Shown: piece after piece, positions 36,123-46,860 of the stretch
How positions within the stretch are numbered: position 1 is the stretch's first letter
Layout: each line of letters starts with the position of its first letter
DNA from: Devosia rhizoryzae
GTDB taxonomy: Bacteria > Pseudomonadota > Alphaproteobacteria > Rhizobiales > Devosiaceae
Length of the DNA: 64,000 bases
Reading direction: 5' to 3'
Assembly: GCF_016698665.1 (NCBI RefSeq)
Contig: NZ_CP068046.1
Coordinates: 806,001 to 870,000 of the forward strand
The notes under the pieces: model-generated
The model's input: the letters and a program-made list of their open reading frames with translations, nothing else
Told to the model about the DNA's origin: nothing
Databases searched by the model: none
Program-made: the position numbers and the translations under genes

Positions 36123-38045
36123 ATGACGCGTGCGGACCATGCCGGCTCTGTTGCCGGTGACGTAGCGACCCATCAGGCCAGCCACGAAAAAAACAGTCTC
36201 CCTCTTCTCACCCTGGGCGCGATAGGCGTCGTCTATGGCGATATCGGTACGAGCCCGATCTACGCCTTCCGGCAGGCCACGCATGTCCGCCCTGGGGCTG
36301 CAGGGACCGATGTCGAAATCCTCGGCCTCCTGTCGCTGATCGTTTGGGCGCTGACGCTTACCGTTGCGGTCAAATACGTTTTCTTCGTCACTCGCGCCGA
36401 CAACAATGGCGAAGGCGGTACGCTGAGCCTCATGGCGCTCGCGCGCAAAACCTTCACCAAGCCACCGATCTGGATAACCGCACTAGGCGTCTTGGGTGCG
36501 GCTCTGTTTTTTGGCGATGCGATCATCACGCCAGCCATTTCGGTGCTCTCGGCAGTCGAGGGTGTGGAACTGGTGGCGCCCGGCATGACCCGCTGGGTGG
36601 TGCCGATAACGCTTCTGATCATTGTCGGGATCTTTGCCGTCCAGCGCTTCGGCACGGCGAAAGTCGCCAACGTCTTTGGGCCGATTACGGCCGTCTGGTT
36701 TCTGACGCTGGGCGTCTCGGGCCTTGTGCAGATCATCAACTATCCAGCCGTGCTGATGGCGCTCAACCCGTTGCTGGGGTTTGGCTTTCTGTTCACCCAT
36801 TTCGGGATTGCCTTTGTGGTGATGGGCGCGATCTTTTTGGCGGTAACCGGTGCCGAGGCGCTCTATGTCGATCTTGGCCATTTCGGGCGAAAGCCGATCG
36901 TGATCGCCTGGTTCAGCCTGGTGTTTCCGTGCTTGCTGCTCAACTATTTCGGGCAGGGAGCCTTTGTCTTGCTGCAGGGGGTCGAGAATGTCGAAAGCCC
37001 CTTCTTTGAAATGCAACCGGAATGGGCTCTATTGCCGTTCGTCATCCTGGCCACGATGGCAACGATTATTGCCAGCCAGGCGGTGATTACCGGCACCTAT
37101 AGTCTGACGCAGCAGGCGATTGCTTTGAACATGCTGCCGCGCATGGTGGTTCAGCATACATCGGCGACGCAGAGCGGGCAGATCTACATGCCGCAGATCA
37201 ACACCATGCTGATGATCGGGGTGTTGCTGCTGGTCGCAATTTTCGGCAGTTCAGAAGCCTTATCAAACGCTTACGGCATTGCGGTGTCGGGCGTGATGAT
37301 CGTGACGCTGTCGCTCCTGATCGTCGTGATGTGGCGGAACTGGAAGTGGCATCCGATCGCGGTGATCGGTTTCGGGCTCCTGTTCGCGGTGATCGACGGC
37401 GGTTTCTTTGCCGCGAATGCAGCAAAACTGTTCCAGGGAGGCTGGGTGCCGGCAGTTGTTGCGCTCGGCGTAGCACTATTGATGTGGAGCTGGATGGCCG
37501 GGCGTGCGCGTTTGTCTGAGAAAACACGACGGGACGAAGTGCCTCTCGAGTTCCTGGTCAACAATCTCTCGAAGAAGAAGCCGACAACTGTGCCAGGAAC
37601 GGCGATTTTCTTGACCTCGGATGTTGAAGGGGCGCCAACGGCACTGTTGCACTCGCTCAAGCATTACAAGGTCTTGCATGAGCAGAACGTCATTCTGACC
37701 GTGCGCACCTCTACCTCGCCGCGTGTTCCGGACGATGAAAAGGTGACGATCGACGCCTATAACGAGCTGTTCTTCCGCGTCGTGGTGACCTTCGGCTTCA
37801 TGGAAAGTCCCAATATCCCCAAGGCCTTGGCGCTGGCTCGTAAACTGGGGTGGAAGTTCGACATCATGTCGACATCGTTCTTCCTGTCGCGACGGTCGCT
37901 GAAGCTGGGAGCCAAGTCGGGAATGCTGCGGTTCTGGCAGGATCGACTATTTATCCGTTTGGCGCGAAACGCCTCAGATGCCACTGAATATTTCCATATA
38001 CCCACCGGGCGCGTTGTGGAGATCGGCACTCAGGTCATCATCTGA
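36123..38045 (+). CDS. kup: Kup potassium uptake protein
   Basis: A proton-coupled potassium importer of the KUP/HAK/KT family. The 640-residue protein has about twelve membrane helices and a hydrophilic C-terminal domain. The diagnostic first helix region is LLTLGAIGVVYGDIGTSPIYAFRQA. GDAIITPAISVLSAVEG, VTGAEALYVDLGHFG and ASQAVITGTYSLTQQAIALNMLPRM are all family hallmarks. The C-terminal tail ends IPTGRVVEIGTQVII, also typical. The ATG at 36123 gives the normal length; an open frame begins 63 bases earlier. Confidence 0.96.
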   Translation: MTRADHAGSVAGDVATHQASHEKNSLPLLTLGAIGVVYGDIGTSPIYAFRQATHVRPGAAGTDVEILGLLSLIVWALTLTVAVKYVFFVTRADNNGEGGTLSLMALARKTFTKPPIWITALGVLGAALFFGDAIITPAISVLSAVEGVELVAPGMTRWVVPITLLIIVGIFAVQRFGTAKVANVFGPITAVWFLTLGVSGLVQIINYPAVLMALNPLLGFGFLFTHFGIAFVVMGAIFLAVTGAEALYVDLGHFGRKPIVIAWFSLVFPCLLLNYFGQGAFVLLQGVENVESPFFEMQPEWALLPFVILATMATIIASQAVITGTYSLTQQAIALNMLPRMVVQHTSATQSGQIYMPQINTMLMIGVLLLVAIFGSSEALSNAYGIAVSGVMIVTLSLLIVVMWRNWKWHPIAVIGFGLLFAVIDGGFFAANAAKLFQGGWVPAVVALGVALLMWSWMAGRARLSEKTRRDEVPLEFLVNNLSKKKPTTVPGTAIFLTSDVEGAPTALLHSLKHYKVLHEQNVILTVRTSTSPRVPDDEKVTIDAYNELFFRVVVTFGFMESPNIPKALALARKLGWKFDIMSTSFFLSRRSLKLGAKSGMLRFWQDRLFIRLARNASDATEYFHIPTGRVVEIGTQVII

Positions 38046-38082
38046 TCGTCTGGTGACAGATCGGTGCTAGCATTTGCCGCGA

Positions 38083-38517
38083 TTAGCGCGGCATTTCCGG
38101 ACACACATGTGGCACTTGTGCGGGTGCGAAGCGCTGTTCCTCGGCGCCGCCGACCAATTTGAGGTTCAGCACCAGTTCGGCATCGCTAACGGAGGTGATA
38201 TCGGCGCTGATGGTCATGCCGTCTTCTTCCCAGGAGATTTCGGTGTCGGAAACCTGCTGCCAGGTCGAAAGGCGATAGGTTTCCCAGCAGCTGTCCGAAA
38301 CCAGGGTACCGTCGGCTAGGAAAATGTGCATGACGCCGGGCAGCGAGTCGGCGGCGCCTTGCATGACCCAGACGCGATTGAGGAGCGGGTTATCGCCTTC
38401 GGCATCGCCCGCTTCCTCGACGAGTTCTTCAGCGTCCTGCGCCAGAGCGGGAAGGGTGGTGCAGGCGCCGACGCCCCAGGCGGTCATCAGCGCCAGAATT
38501 GCGGCCTTGGTATCCAT
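38083..38517 (-). CDS. Secreted protein of unknown function
   Basis: A 144-residue exported protein. The signal peptide is AAILALMTAWGVGACTTLPALAQ; a cysteine lies in it but the context GACTTL is a weak lipobox, so signal peptidase I cleavage after ALAQ seems more likely. The acidic mature part contains NRVWVMQGAADSLPGVMHIFLADGTLVSDSCWETYRLSTWQQVSDTEISWEEDG, reminiscent of lipocalin- or META-like domains that hold small hydrophobic ligands. I cannot name the family. The ATG at 38517 has GGGAG upstream. It ends 38 bases from kup, with which it converges. Confidence 0.7.
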   Translation of the reverse strand: MDTKAAILALMTAWGVGACTTLPALAQDAEELVEEAGDAEGDNPLLNRVWVMQGAADSLPGVMHIFLADGTLVSDSCWETYRLSTWQQVSDTEISWEEDGMTISADITSVSDAELVLNLKLVGGAEEQRFAPAQVPHVCPEMPR

Positions 38518-38611
38518 CTGCGTCTCTCCCTTTCCCGTGATTTGGGCTTTGCCCCAGTTGATCACAAGAGGGACACCCGCATGTCGGCGAAATTGAGATG
38601 GTGCAGCGACA

Positions 38612-39748
38612 CTATTGTGCCGCTTGCGCCCTGCTGCTTTCGCTCATGACGCGGTGGTAGTCGGAGACGCGACGCGTCTGGACCGGCCATGGTGTGAAGT
38701 CGCCGCCAAGGGCGACATTGGCGTGGAGCGCCCAGTTGGGATCGTCGAGGGCGCCGCGCGCCAAGGCGATGAAGTCGGTGTCGCCGTTCTCGATGAAGGC
38801 TTCGGCCTCTTCCGGGTCGCCCAGAAGGCCAACAGCCATGGTGGGGATGTCGGCGCCTTGCTTGACCGCCTTGGCGAAGGGCACCTGATAGGCGGGTGCG
38901 GACTTGATGCGGCCCTGAGCGAAGCCGCCGCTGGAGCAATCGATCGCATCGACGCCGAGAGCCTTGAGTTCGCGCGCCAGGGCGACACTATCTTCCACCT
39001 GCCAGCCATCGGCATTGTTGTCGCTGACGGAGAGGCGGACGATCAACGGCTTGTCCGCAGGCCAGACGGCGCGGACCGCTTCGGTGACTTCGAGCACCAG
39101 GCGCATGCGGTTTTCACGGCTGCCGCCATATTGGTCCGTGCGGTGATTGGCCAATGGCGAGAGAAACTGATTGAGCAGGTAGCCATGCGCGGCGTGGATT
39201 TCCACCGTATCGAAGCCGGCGCGCTCCGCACGCTTGGCGGCGGCGACGAAGCCGTCGATCACGCGGCGAATGCCTTCCGCATCGAGGGCGGCCGGCACCT
39301 GGAAGTCCGGATTGGCGGGGTCATTGGACTCGGCGCTGGGCGCGACGGGAACCCAGTGCTCATAGCCGACGGCGCGGCGCTGCTCTTCGGTGAGCTGCTC
39401 GGGCTTGATCCACGACACGGGCGTTGATGCCTTGCGCCCGGCATGAGCAAGCTGGATGCCAACAGCGGTACCCTGGCTGTGGAGGAAATCGACAATGCGG
39501 GCGAGCGGCGCAATGTGCTCGTCCTTCCAAAGGCCCAGATCGGCATAGGAAATACGGCCCTCGGGCAGAATACCCGTGGCTTCCAGAAGGACGAGGCCGA
39601 AGCCGCCGATGCCAAAGCGACCCAGATGCACGAAGTGCCAATCGTTGGCAAAACCGTCCTGCGCCGAATATTGGCACATGGGGGCGACAACGGCGCGATT
39701 GCGCAGGGTGAGGCCGCGCAGCGTAACGGGAGAGAAGAGCTTGGACAT
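38612..39748 (-). CDS. NADH:flavin oxidoreductase, Old Yellow Enzyme family (YqjM-type)
   Basis: An FMN-dependent ene-reductase of 378 residues. The YqjM-type active-site cysteine lies in VVAPMCQYSAQDG, the substrate-binding histidine pair in FDTVEIHAAHGYLLNQFLSPLANHRTDQYGGS, and the phosphate-binding glycines in PTMAVGLLGDPEEAEAFIENGDTDFIALARGALDDPNW. These enzymes reduce activated alkenes and some nitro compounds. It is monocistronic, next to a small secreted-protein gene on the same strand. The physiological substrate cannot be inferred. Confidence 0.94.
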   Translation of the reverse strand: MSKLFSPVTLRGLTLRNRAVVAPMCQYSAQDGFANDWHFVHLGRFGIGGFGLVLLEATGILPEGRISYADLGLWKDEHIAPLARIVDFLHSQGTAVGIQLAHAGRKASTPVSWIKPEQLTEEQRRAVGYEHWVPVAPSAESNDPANPDFQVPAALDAEGIRRVIDGFVAAAKRAERAGFDTVEIHAAHGYLLNQFLSPLANHRTDQYGGSRENRMRLVLEVTEAVRAVWPADKPLIVRLSVSDNNADGWQVEDSVALARELKALGVDAIDCSSGGFAQGRIKSAPAYQVPFAKAVKQGADIPTMAVGLLGDPEEAEAFIENGDTDFIALARGALDDPNWALHANVALGGDFTPWPVQTRRVSDYHRVMSESSRAQAAQ

Positions 39749-39857
39749 GGATATTCCGCAATAAGGCGAAGGCGTTCGCGCCTACATGCGCTGTTTGCGG
39801 TTCATCGGCAAGTGCCGATGAAAGGAGGCCTGTCCTGCTCGTCGTGCAGGGGTGGCT

Positions 39858-40043
39858 TTAACCCGGTAACATCATCAGCACGCGCTGCAGCAATGCCGGA
39901 TTGGTCCAGAGGAAATAGGCGGCGGCGACGAAAGCGGCGAGCACGGCAAAGCCGATGACTTTCTTGAGTACGGAAAACACAAGCCACAGGATGACAATGG
40001 CGGCGACGCCGAGGCCGATCAGGGTGGCGGAGTCTGTTGGCAT
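39858..40043 (-). CDS. Small membrane protein of unknown function
   Basis: A 61-residue protein with two closely spaced hydrophobic segments (LIGLGVAAIVILWLVFSVL and VIGFAVLAAFVAAAYFLW) separated by KK, so probably a two-helix inner membrane hairpin. No family is recognised. The ATG at 40043 is the only methionine start and lies next to a palindromic repeat. Coding potential rests on its even hydrophobic pattern and clear boundaries. Confidence 0.6.
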   Translation of the reverse strand: MPTDSATLIGLGVAAIVILWLVFSVLKKVIGFAVLAAFVAAAYFLWTNPALLQRVLMMLPG

Positions 40044-40093
40044 TGCGCGGGTCCTTGTGTTTAGGGGCTAGGTACCGTGTTCGGAGCAAGGAA

Positions 40094-40278
40094 GTCACCC
40101 CCTTCCGAGCTGCGCTAGGCTCGTCCCTCGCCAAGCTCTGCTTGCCTTCCCCTCTGAGGGGGAAGGTGGACGCCACTCGCGTGCACGATAGTGCCACACG
40201 CTCTATGTCACCCTCCCCCTCAAAGGGGAGGGTCACGAAGCTAGCCAAAGGCGTAGCAAAGCTAGGGAGGGGGTGACT
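40094..40278. repeat. Dispersed palindromic element, copy 2
   Basis: About 185 bp starting TCACCCCCTTCCGAGC and ending GGGAGGGGGTGAC, with inner palindromes CTTCCCCTCTGAGGGGGAAG and CCTCCCCCTCAAAGGGGAGG. It aligns with the reverse complement of 10808-10998. It fills the space between the 61-residue membrane-protein gene and the next rightward gene. Confidence 0.78.
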
Positions 40279-40314
40279 TAGTGAACCAGAATTCGATTTG
40301 GCCGTTTCAGCAAT

Positions 40315-40584
40315 ATGCGCACCAGTTTAGCCACCGCAGTTCTTCTATTCCTTGCCACCGCCGCGCCGGCACTGGCGCAGTGCCCGCCTGCCGCTGCCGG
40401 CAACACGGCTGACGAGATACGCAGCAATGAGCGGCGCATCGTTTGCTTGCAGCAGCAGTTAACGGTCGAGAGCGAGCGGCGGCAGTTCGGGATTGAGCTT
40501 GACATGCTGAACCAGCGCCTGCGGGAACTGCAGCTGCAGCGGCAGTTCGATGTGCTGCCGGCGCCGGTGGTGCCTAGATTTTAG
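40315..40584 (+). CDS. Small exported protein with a coiled coil
   Basis: An 89-residue protein with a signal peptide (TAVLLFLATAAPALAQ). The helical mature part RSNERRIVCLQQQLTVESERRQFGIELDMLNQRLRELQLQRQFDV has a heptad-like pattern of a short coiled coil; two cysteines could pair. No family is recognised. It ends one base before the start of the exonuclease III gene, so the two are translationally linked, although their compartments differ. Confidence 0.65.
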   Translation: MRTSLATAVLLFLATAAPALAQCPPAAAGNTADEIRSNERRIVCLQQQLTVESERRQFGIELDMLNQRLRELQLQRQFDVLPAPVVPRF

Positions 40585-40585
40585 C

Positions 40586-41362
40586 GTGCGCGTCGCGACC
40601 TACAATATCAACGGCATAAACGGGCGGTTGCCACTGTTGCTGGAGTGGCTCGACACAACCCGGCCCGACGTGGTCTGCATCCAGGAGCTCAAGGCTCCCG
40701 ATGAGCGCTTCCCCCGGCGTGAGATCGAGCGGGCGGGGTATGGCGCGATCTGGCACGGGCAAAAGAGCTGGAATGGAGTGGCGATCCTGGCCCGTGGGAG
40801 CGATCCGATCGAGACGCGGCGGGGCCTGCCTGGCGACGAGACGGATGTGCAATCCCGCTACCTCGAGGCGGCGGTGAGTGGGGTTCTGGTTGGGTGCCTT
40901 TACTTGCCCAACGGCAACCCGGCACCTGGCCCAAAGTTCGACTACAAGCTTGCCTGGTTCAAGCGCCTGGCGCTGCATGCGCAAAGCCTTCTAGATACCG
41001 AGCTGCCAATTGCGCTGGTCGGGGACTATAATGTGATGCCAACCGACCTCGATGTTTATGCGCCCGAGCGTTGGCGCGACGATGCCTTGTTCCGGCCCGA
41101 AGTGCGAGAGGCGTTTGCCGATCTGGTAGGGCAGGGCTGGACCGATGCGATCAGGACGCTCCATCCTCAGGAGCGGATCTATACGTTCTGGAAGTATTGG
41201 CGGAATTCGTTCGAGCGTGATGCGGGGCTGCGCATCGACCATTTCCTGTTGAGCCCGGCTCTTGCGGGGCGGCTGGAAAGCTGCGGCGTCGATCGGGCAT
41301 TCCGAGGACGGGAAGGCGCCAGCGACCATGGTGCCGTGTGGATAGAAGTGAGCGACACCTAG
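40586..41362 (+). CDS. xth: Exodeoxyribonuclease III (AP endonuclease family)
   Basis: A DNA repair nuclease acting at abasic sites. The 258-residue protein shows the EEP-fold catalytic set: RVATYNINGINGRLPLLLEWL (Asn), DVVCIQELKAPDERFP (catalytic Glu), GCLYLPNGNPAPGPKFDYKLAW (Tyr/Asn), LVGDYNVMPTDLDVY (Asp and Asn), RIDHFLLS (Asp) and EGASDHGAVWIEV (final Asp-His). The start is a GTG one base after the upstream stop. The frame runs a few codons further up but these encode a Cys/Arg-rich stretch unlike the family. Confidence 0.94.
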   Translation: MRVATYNINGINGRLPLLLEWLDTTRPDVVCIQELKAPDERFPRREIERAGYGAIWHGQKSWNGVAILARGSDPIETRRGLPGDETDVQSRYLEAAVSGVLVGCLYLPNGNPAPGPKFDYKLAWFKRLALHAQSLLDTELPIALVGDYNVMPTDLDVYAPERWRDDALFRPEVREAFADLVGQGWTDAIRTLHPQERIYTFWKYWRNSFERDAGLRIDHFLLSPALAGRLESCGVDRAFRGREGASDHGAVWIEVSDT

Positions 41363-41390
41363 GTCACTAAAGAATCCGCTTGCCTCCAAC

Positions 41391-41406
41391 CGTACCGCAC
41401 GGTACG
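41391..41406. promoter_or_regulatory. Putative TetR operator upstream of the ilvC-linked regulator
   Basis: CGTACCG and CGGTACG are perfect inverted repeats separated by CA. The palindrome lies 50 bases before the TetR start codon, the usual place of an autoregulatory operator. A second imperfect stem (CCAGCG.../...CGCTGG, 41407-41443) follows it. Confidence 0.6.
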
Positions 41407-41456
41407 CCAGCGCAACGATGCCGACGCGGTCGGTTGCCGCTGGTTGAGGAAGCGCC

Positions 41457-43144
<1,688 letters not shown>

Positions 43145-43165
43145 GTTCTTCAACAGTTGATCTTA

Positions 43166-43190
43166 AACGGGGGCTTCGGCCCCCGTTTTG
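43166..43190 (+). terminator. Rho-independent terminator after ilvC
   Basis: AACGGGGGC (43166-43174) pairs with GCCCCCGTT (43179-43187) around a TTCG tetraloop, followed by a short T run. Confidence 0.88.
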
Positions 43191-43266
43191 CTTTCCAGCG
43201 ACAGTATTTCTGTTAGGCTCACCGCAGCGTCTACGGTCCCACCCCTCCTTTTGCGAGGCTTTGACT

Positions 43267-45030
43267 ATGACTAAGCGGTTCTGCCTCTATCTGATCAAGC
43301 CCTCGCATTATGACGACAAGGGCTATGTCATTCAGTGGAAGCTTTCGCCCATTCCCTCCAATTCACTCGCATCGGTCTATGGGCTGGTGATCGATTCCCT
43401 GGATAGGGGAGCGCTGGGGCCGGACTGGATGGCAGATGTCAAAACCATCGACGAGACCAATACCGAAGTCGATGTCCGGGCCATCATCGCCGATGCGAAG
43501 AGTGCCGATGCGGCGCTGATCATGCTGATCGGGGTGCAGTCGAACCAGTTTCCGCGCTCGCTGGACCTCGCGCGACCCTTGCTGGCGGCCGGGGTGCCGG
43601 TGGCGATCGGCGGCTTCCACGTCTCGGGCGTGATCTCGATGCTCAATGGCGAGGATGCCGACTTCAAGCAGGCGCAGGCGATGGGCATTTCGCTGTTTGC
43701 CGGCGAGCTCGAAGGGCGGATGGAACTGGTGCTAGCCGATGCTGTCGCCGGGACGATGAAGCCGCTCTACAATTACATGAACGATCTTCCCGGCATCGAG
43801 GATACGCCGGTGCCGTTCATGCCGGCCGAACATGTGTCGCGCACCGCCTATAACCTCACGAGCTTTGATGCGGGGCGTGGCTGTCCCTATCAATGCTCGT
43901 TCTGCACCATCATCAATGTGCAGGGGCGCAAGTCGCGGCGGCGGTCTCCGGACGATATCGAGAAGATCATCCGGCTCAATACCAGCCAGGGCGTGCACCG
44001 CTATTTCATTACCGACGACAATTTCGCCCGCAACAAGGACTGGGAGGCCATTCTCGACCGGCTGATCCAGATGCGGGAAGTGGAGGGGATGAAGTTCAAC
44101 TTCATCATCCAGGTCGATACGCTCTGCCATCGCATTCCCCGCTTTATCGAGAAGTGCTCGCGCGCCGGGGTGACGCGCGTGTTCATCGGGCTCGAAAACG
44201 TCAATCCGGCCAACCTCAAGGACGCCAAGAAGCGGCAGAACAAGATCACCGAATATCGGGTAATGTTGCAGGAATGGAAGAAATGGCGCGTGATCACCTA
44301 TGCCGGCTATATCCTGGGTTTCCCGACCGATACGCCTGAGCGGATCATGCACGACATCGATGTGGTCAAGCGCGAACTGCCGGTCGATATTCTGGAATTT
44401 TTCTTCCTGACGCCGCTGCCGGGTTCGGAGGACCACCAGAAGCTGCATCGGGCAGGGGTGGCAATGGACCCCGATCTCAATAAATACGATCTCAATCACT
44501 ACACCACGGCTCACCCCACGATGAGCAAGGCGCAGTTCGAGAAGGTGTATGCGGACGCCTGGAGCCGCTATTACTCGCTGGACCATGTCGAGACGATCAT
44601 GCGCCGGGCGGCAGTTTCGGGAATTTCGACGTCGCAGGTACTGTTGCTCTCGACCTGGTTCATGGGGGCGCTCAAGATCGAGGGCGTGCATCCGCTCGAA
44701 GTCGGTTGGATCCGGCGCAAGTCGCGGCTCAATCGCCGCTCCGGCATGCCGATCGAGCCGGCGATCCTGTTCTATCCCAAATACTATGCCGAGCTCGGCT
44801 GGAAGCTGGCGCGCTGGGCTGCGCTCTATGTGCGGTTTGGGCTAAAGCAGCTCAAGGTCGAGCGCGATCCTAACCGGCATGCCTATACCGACCTCGCCAT
44901 GTCGCCGGTGGGCGACGGGTCGGAGGAGGATCTCGAACTCTTCAAGACCATCGATGCGGTGGCGTGGCTCGACCAGCAGAAGCGGATCAACAACGCACAG
45001 CACGGCATCAAAGAGCCGGCGGCGGAATAG
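43267..45030 (+). CDS. Radical SAM protein with B12-binding-like N-terminal domain
   Basis: A 587-residue protein. The N-terminal part (residues about 1-170) has a Rossmann-like pattern with ALIMLIGVQSNQFPRSLDLARPLLAAGVPVAIGGFHVSG, typical of the cobalamin-binding domain found in many radical SAM enzymes. The radical SAM core starts at the [4Fe-4S] motif GRGCPYQCSFCTIINVQG (CxxxCxxC, near residue 205). YFITDDNFARNKDWEAILDRL, FIIQVDT and VFIGLENVNPANL continue the barrel. The C-terminal 150 residues contain a hydrophobic stretch. It is transcribed alone after the ilvC terminator and overlaps a TetR gene tail to tail by 23 bases. The substrate is unknown. Confidence 0.87.
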   Translation: MTKRFCLYLIKPSHYDDKGYVIQWKLSPIPSNSLASVYGLVIDSLDRGALGPDWMADVKTIDETNTEVDVRAIIADAKSADAALIMLIGVQSNQFPRSLDLARPLLAAGVPVAIGGFHVSGVISMLNGEDADFKQAQAMGISLFAGELEGRMELVLADAVAGTMKPLYNYMNDLPGIEDTPVPFMPAEHVSRTAYNLTSFDAGRGCPYQCSFCTIINVQGRKSRRRSPDDIEKIIRLNTSQGVHRYFITDDNFARNKDWEAILDRLIQMREVEGMKFNFIIQVDTLCHRIPRFIEKCSRAGVTRVFIGLENVNPANLKDAKKRQNKITEYRVMLQEWKKWRVITYAGYILGFPTDTPERIMHDIDVVKRELPVDILEFFFLTPLPGSEDHQKLHRAGVAMDPDLNKYDLNHYTTAHPTMSKAQFEKVYADAWSRYYSLDHVETIMRRAAVSGISTSQVLLLSTWFMGALKIEGVHPLEVGWIRRKSRLNRRSGMPIEPAILFYPKYYAELGWKLARWAALYVRFGLKQLKVERDPNRHAYTDLAMSPVGDGSEEDLELFKTIDAVAWLDQQKRINNAQHGIKEPAAE

Positions 45031-45604
45031 GTCCGGTTAGGTAGCGCTGGAGGGTTGGCGCGATGGCGGCAACCAGGTCTTGGCGCGGGGCGCTGGCAAG
45101 CGGCTCAAGCTTGAGTACATAGCGGGTGATGATGAGGCCGGCCACTTGCGAGGCGAGGAGCGTGGAGCGCCAGCGTGCTTCGGGCTCGGGCAGATGCAGT
45201 TCGCGCATCACCGGCGCAAGAATGCGGTTGAGCAGGAATTCGCGCAGGAGCTTGGCGCCCCATTCGTGCTGGAGGCCCGTTCGCATGAGGGTAACGCCCG
45301 CGGTTCCCACGGGACTGTCCCAAACGGTCAGCATGGTTTGGAGCAGACGTTCGCCAATGTCTTCGCGGGAGCCGGTGAGGACCTGCTCGACATAAAGGCG
45401 CGGATCGACGGGCGCGTCGAGCGCGGCCAGGAACAGTTGCTCCTTATTGCCGAAGTGGTGGTTGATCATGGCTGGGTCGACCCCGGCCATGGCCGCGATC
45501 TCGCGCACGGTGGTCTTGTCGAAGCCGCGTTCGGCAAAGGCATGACGGGCGGCTTCGAGAATCTGGTCCTTGGTGGTAGAGGCCCCGCGACGGCGGCCGA
45601 TCAT
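45008..45604 (-). CDS. TetR/AcrR family regulator of the flavin monooxygenase operon
   Basis: A 198-residue repressor with the N-terminal helix-turn-helix TKDQILEAARHAFAERGFDKTTVREIAAMAGVDPAMINHHFGNKEQLFLAAL and a helical C-terminal domain (including TLLASQVAGLIITRYVLKLEPL). Its start overlaps the stop of the upstream flavoprotein gene (ATGA), so it is the second gene of a two-gene operon. The likely operator is the perfect palindrome ATTCAACAGATGTTGAAT at 46861, ahead of the first gene. This would make it an autorepressor that also controls the monooxygenase. Confidence 0.9.
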   Translation of the reverse strand: MIGRRRGASTTKDQILEAARHAFAERGFDKTTVREIAAMAGVDPAMINHHFGNKEQLFLAALDAPVDPRLYVEQVLTGSREDIGERLLQTMLTVWDSPVGTAGVTLMRTGLQHEWGAKLLREFLLNRILAPVMRELHLPEPEARWRSTLLASQVAGLIITRYVLKLEPLASAPRQDLVAAIAPTLQRYLTGPIPPPAL

Positions 45605-46845
45605 GGCTGAGGCTCGGTTTGCGGGCGGCGGGCAAAATCGGGGGCGTGTTCGGGACGCGGGCCGAAGGCGACCATTCGAGCCGGGAGGCTCTTGAAGCCG
45701 GGCACGTGGGAAACCAGCCAGACGAAAAAGGGCGGTGGGCCGGAGCGTTTGCCATCGAAGGCGGCCTGGAAGACCACGTCGTGCAGGGTGCGCTGGACCG
45801 CCTGGATGATCCGGGTGGGAAACATGCGGCGGCGCTGAACCTTGGCGAGGTCCGCTTCAGTGAGCGTGCCGTTGTGGAGCGGATCGCGCAGGATGCGCGC
45901 GGCGGCGACAGCATCCTGGATGGCGAGATTAACGCCGACTCCGCCGGCTGGCGACATGGCATGGGCGGCGTCGCCGATCAGCAGCAGGCCCGGACGGTGC
46001 CAGCGCGGCAGGAGGTTGAGCTTGACGTCGAGCATGTGGACGTCCTCGAAGGTCAGGGTTTGGAGGCGGTCGGCAAAGTCGGGGCGGAGCCTGGCAATGC
46101 GGGCGCGGAAGCTTTCGATGCCTTGGGAGCGGAGCGCTGCGTCGCCACCTTTTGGAAGGAAATAGGCGATCTGGTAGAAACCTTCGCGGGTGATGGCGAG
46201 GAGCACATCAGGGCCCTCGAAGCGCGGCAGGATGGAGGAGAGTTCGCCGCCTTCGCTTTCGGCGCGCGGCAGGCGGAGCCACCAGACGTCGAAGGGCACG
46301 GGGGACTCGTCGGGCAGGAGCTTTGCTCTCTGCCGGACAATGGAGCCGCGGCCGTCGCAGGCGACGACGATGCCCGCGGTGACGGTATCGATCTCACCTA
46401 ATTTGGTGCGGTAACTCACCCCGGTGACCTTTCCGTCTTGTTCGATCAGGCCAGTGACTTCGGTCTCCATGCGGATGGAAAAGCTCGGCTCGGTCTGGGC
46501 CGCGCTGACCAGGAAGTTGAGAAAGTCCCATTGCGGCAGCATGGCGATGTAGTTGTAGGGCGGCTTAAGGGCCGCAAAGTTGCCGAGCGGAATGGCGCCG
46601 CCACCGGAGGTCGGCAGTTCCAGCGCGCCAAGCCGTGTTTGCGGCAGACGGCGGAAGGCGTTGCCGAGGCCCATTTCGTCGAGGAGGCGAATGGTTGAGG
46701 CGTGCACCGTGTCGCCACGAAAATGGCGCAGGAAGTCGCTGTGCTTTTCGAGGACAGTGACCTGGACGCCGCCGCGGGCGAGCAGCAGTGCCAGCATGAT
46801 GCCGGCCGGACCGCCTCCGACGACAAGACATTGCGTGTGTTCCAC
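45601..46845 (-). CDS. FAD-dependent monooxygenase (PHBH/UbiH-like)
   Basis: A 414-residue flavoprotein hydroxylase. The N-terminal dinucleotide fold is CLVVGGGPAGIMLALLLARGGVQVTVLEK (GxGxxG), the DG motif is VVACDGRGSIVRQRA and the GD motif LLLIGDAAHAMSPAGGVGVNLAIQDAV. Enzymes of this group hydroxylate aromatic or polyketide substrates, including some antibiotics. The GTG at 46845 has GAGGAGG upstream; an ATG at 46866 would place the start within the operator palindrome and is less likely. It is followed by its presumed TetR repressor. Confidence 0.88.
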   Translation of the reverse strand: MEHTQCLVVGGGPAGIMLALLLARGGVQVTVLEKHSDFLRHFRGDTVHASTIRLLDEMGLGNAFRRLPQTRLGALELPTSGGGAIPLGNFAALKPPYNYIAMLPQWDFLNFLVSAAQTEPSFSIRMETEVTGLIEQDGKVTGVSYRTKLGEIDTVTAGIVVACDGRGSIVRQRAKLLPDESPVPFDVWWLRLPRAESEGGELSSILPRFEGPDVLLAITREGFYQIAYFLPKGGDAALRSQGIESFRARIARLRPDFADRLQTLTFEDVHMLDVKLNLLPRWHRPGLLLIGDAAHAMSPAGGVGVNLAIQDAVAAARILRDPLHNGTLTEADLAKVQRRRMFPTRIIQAVQRTLHDVVFQAAFDGKRSGPPPFFVWLVSHVPGFKSLPARMVAFGPRPEHAPDFARRPQTEPQP

Positions 46846-46860
46846 CGATGCCTCCTCGAA

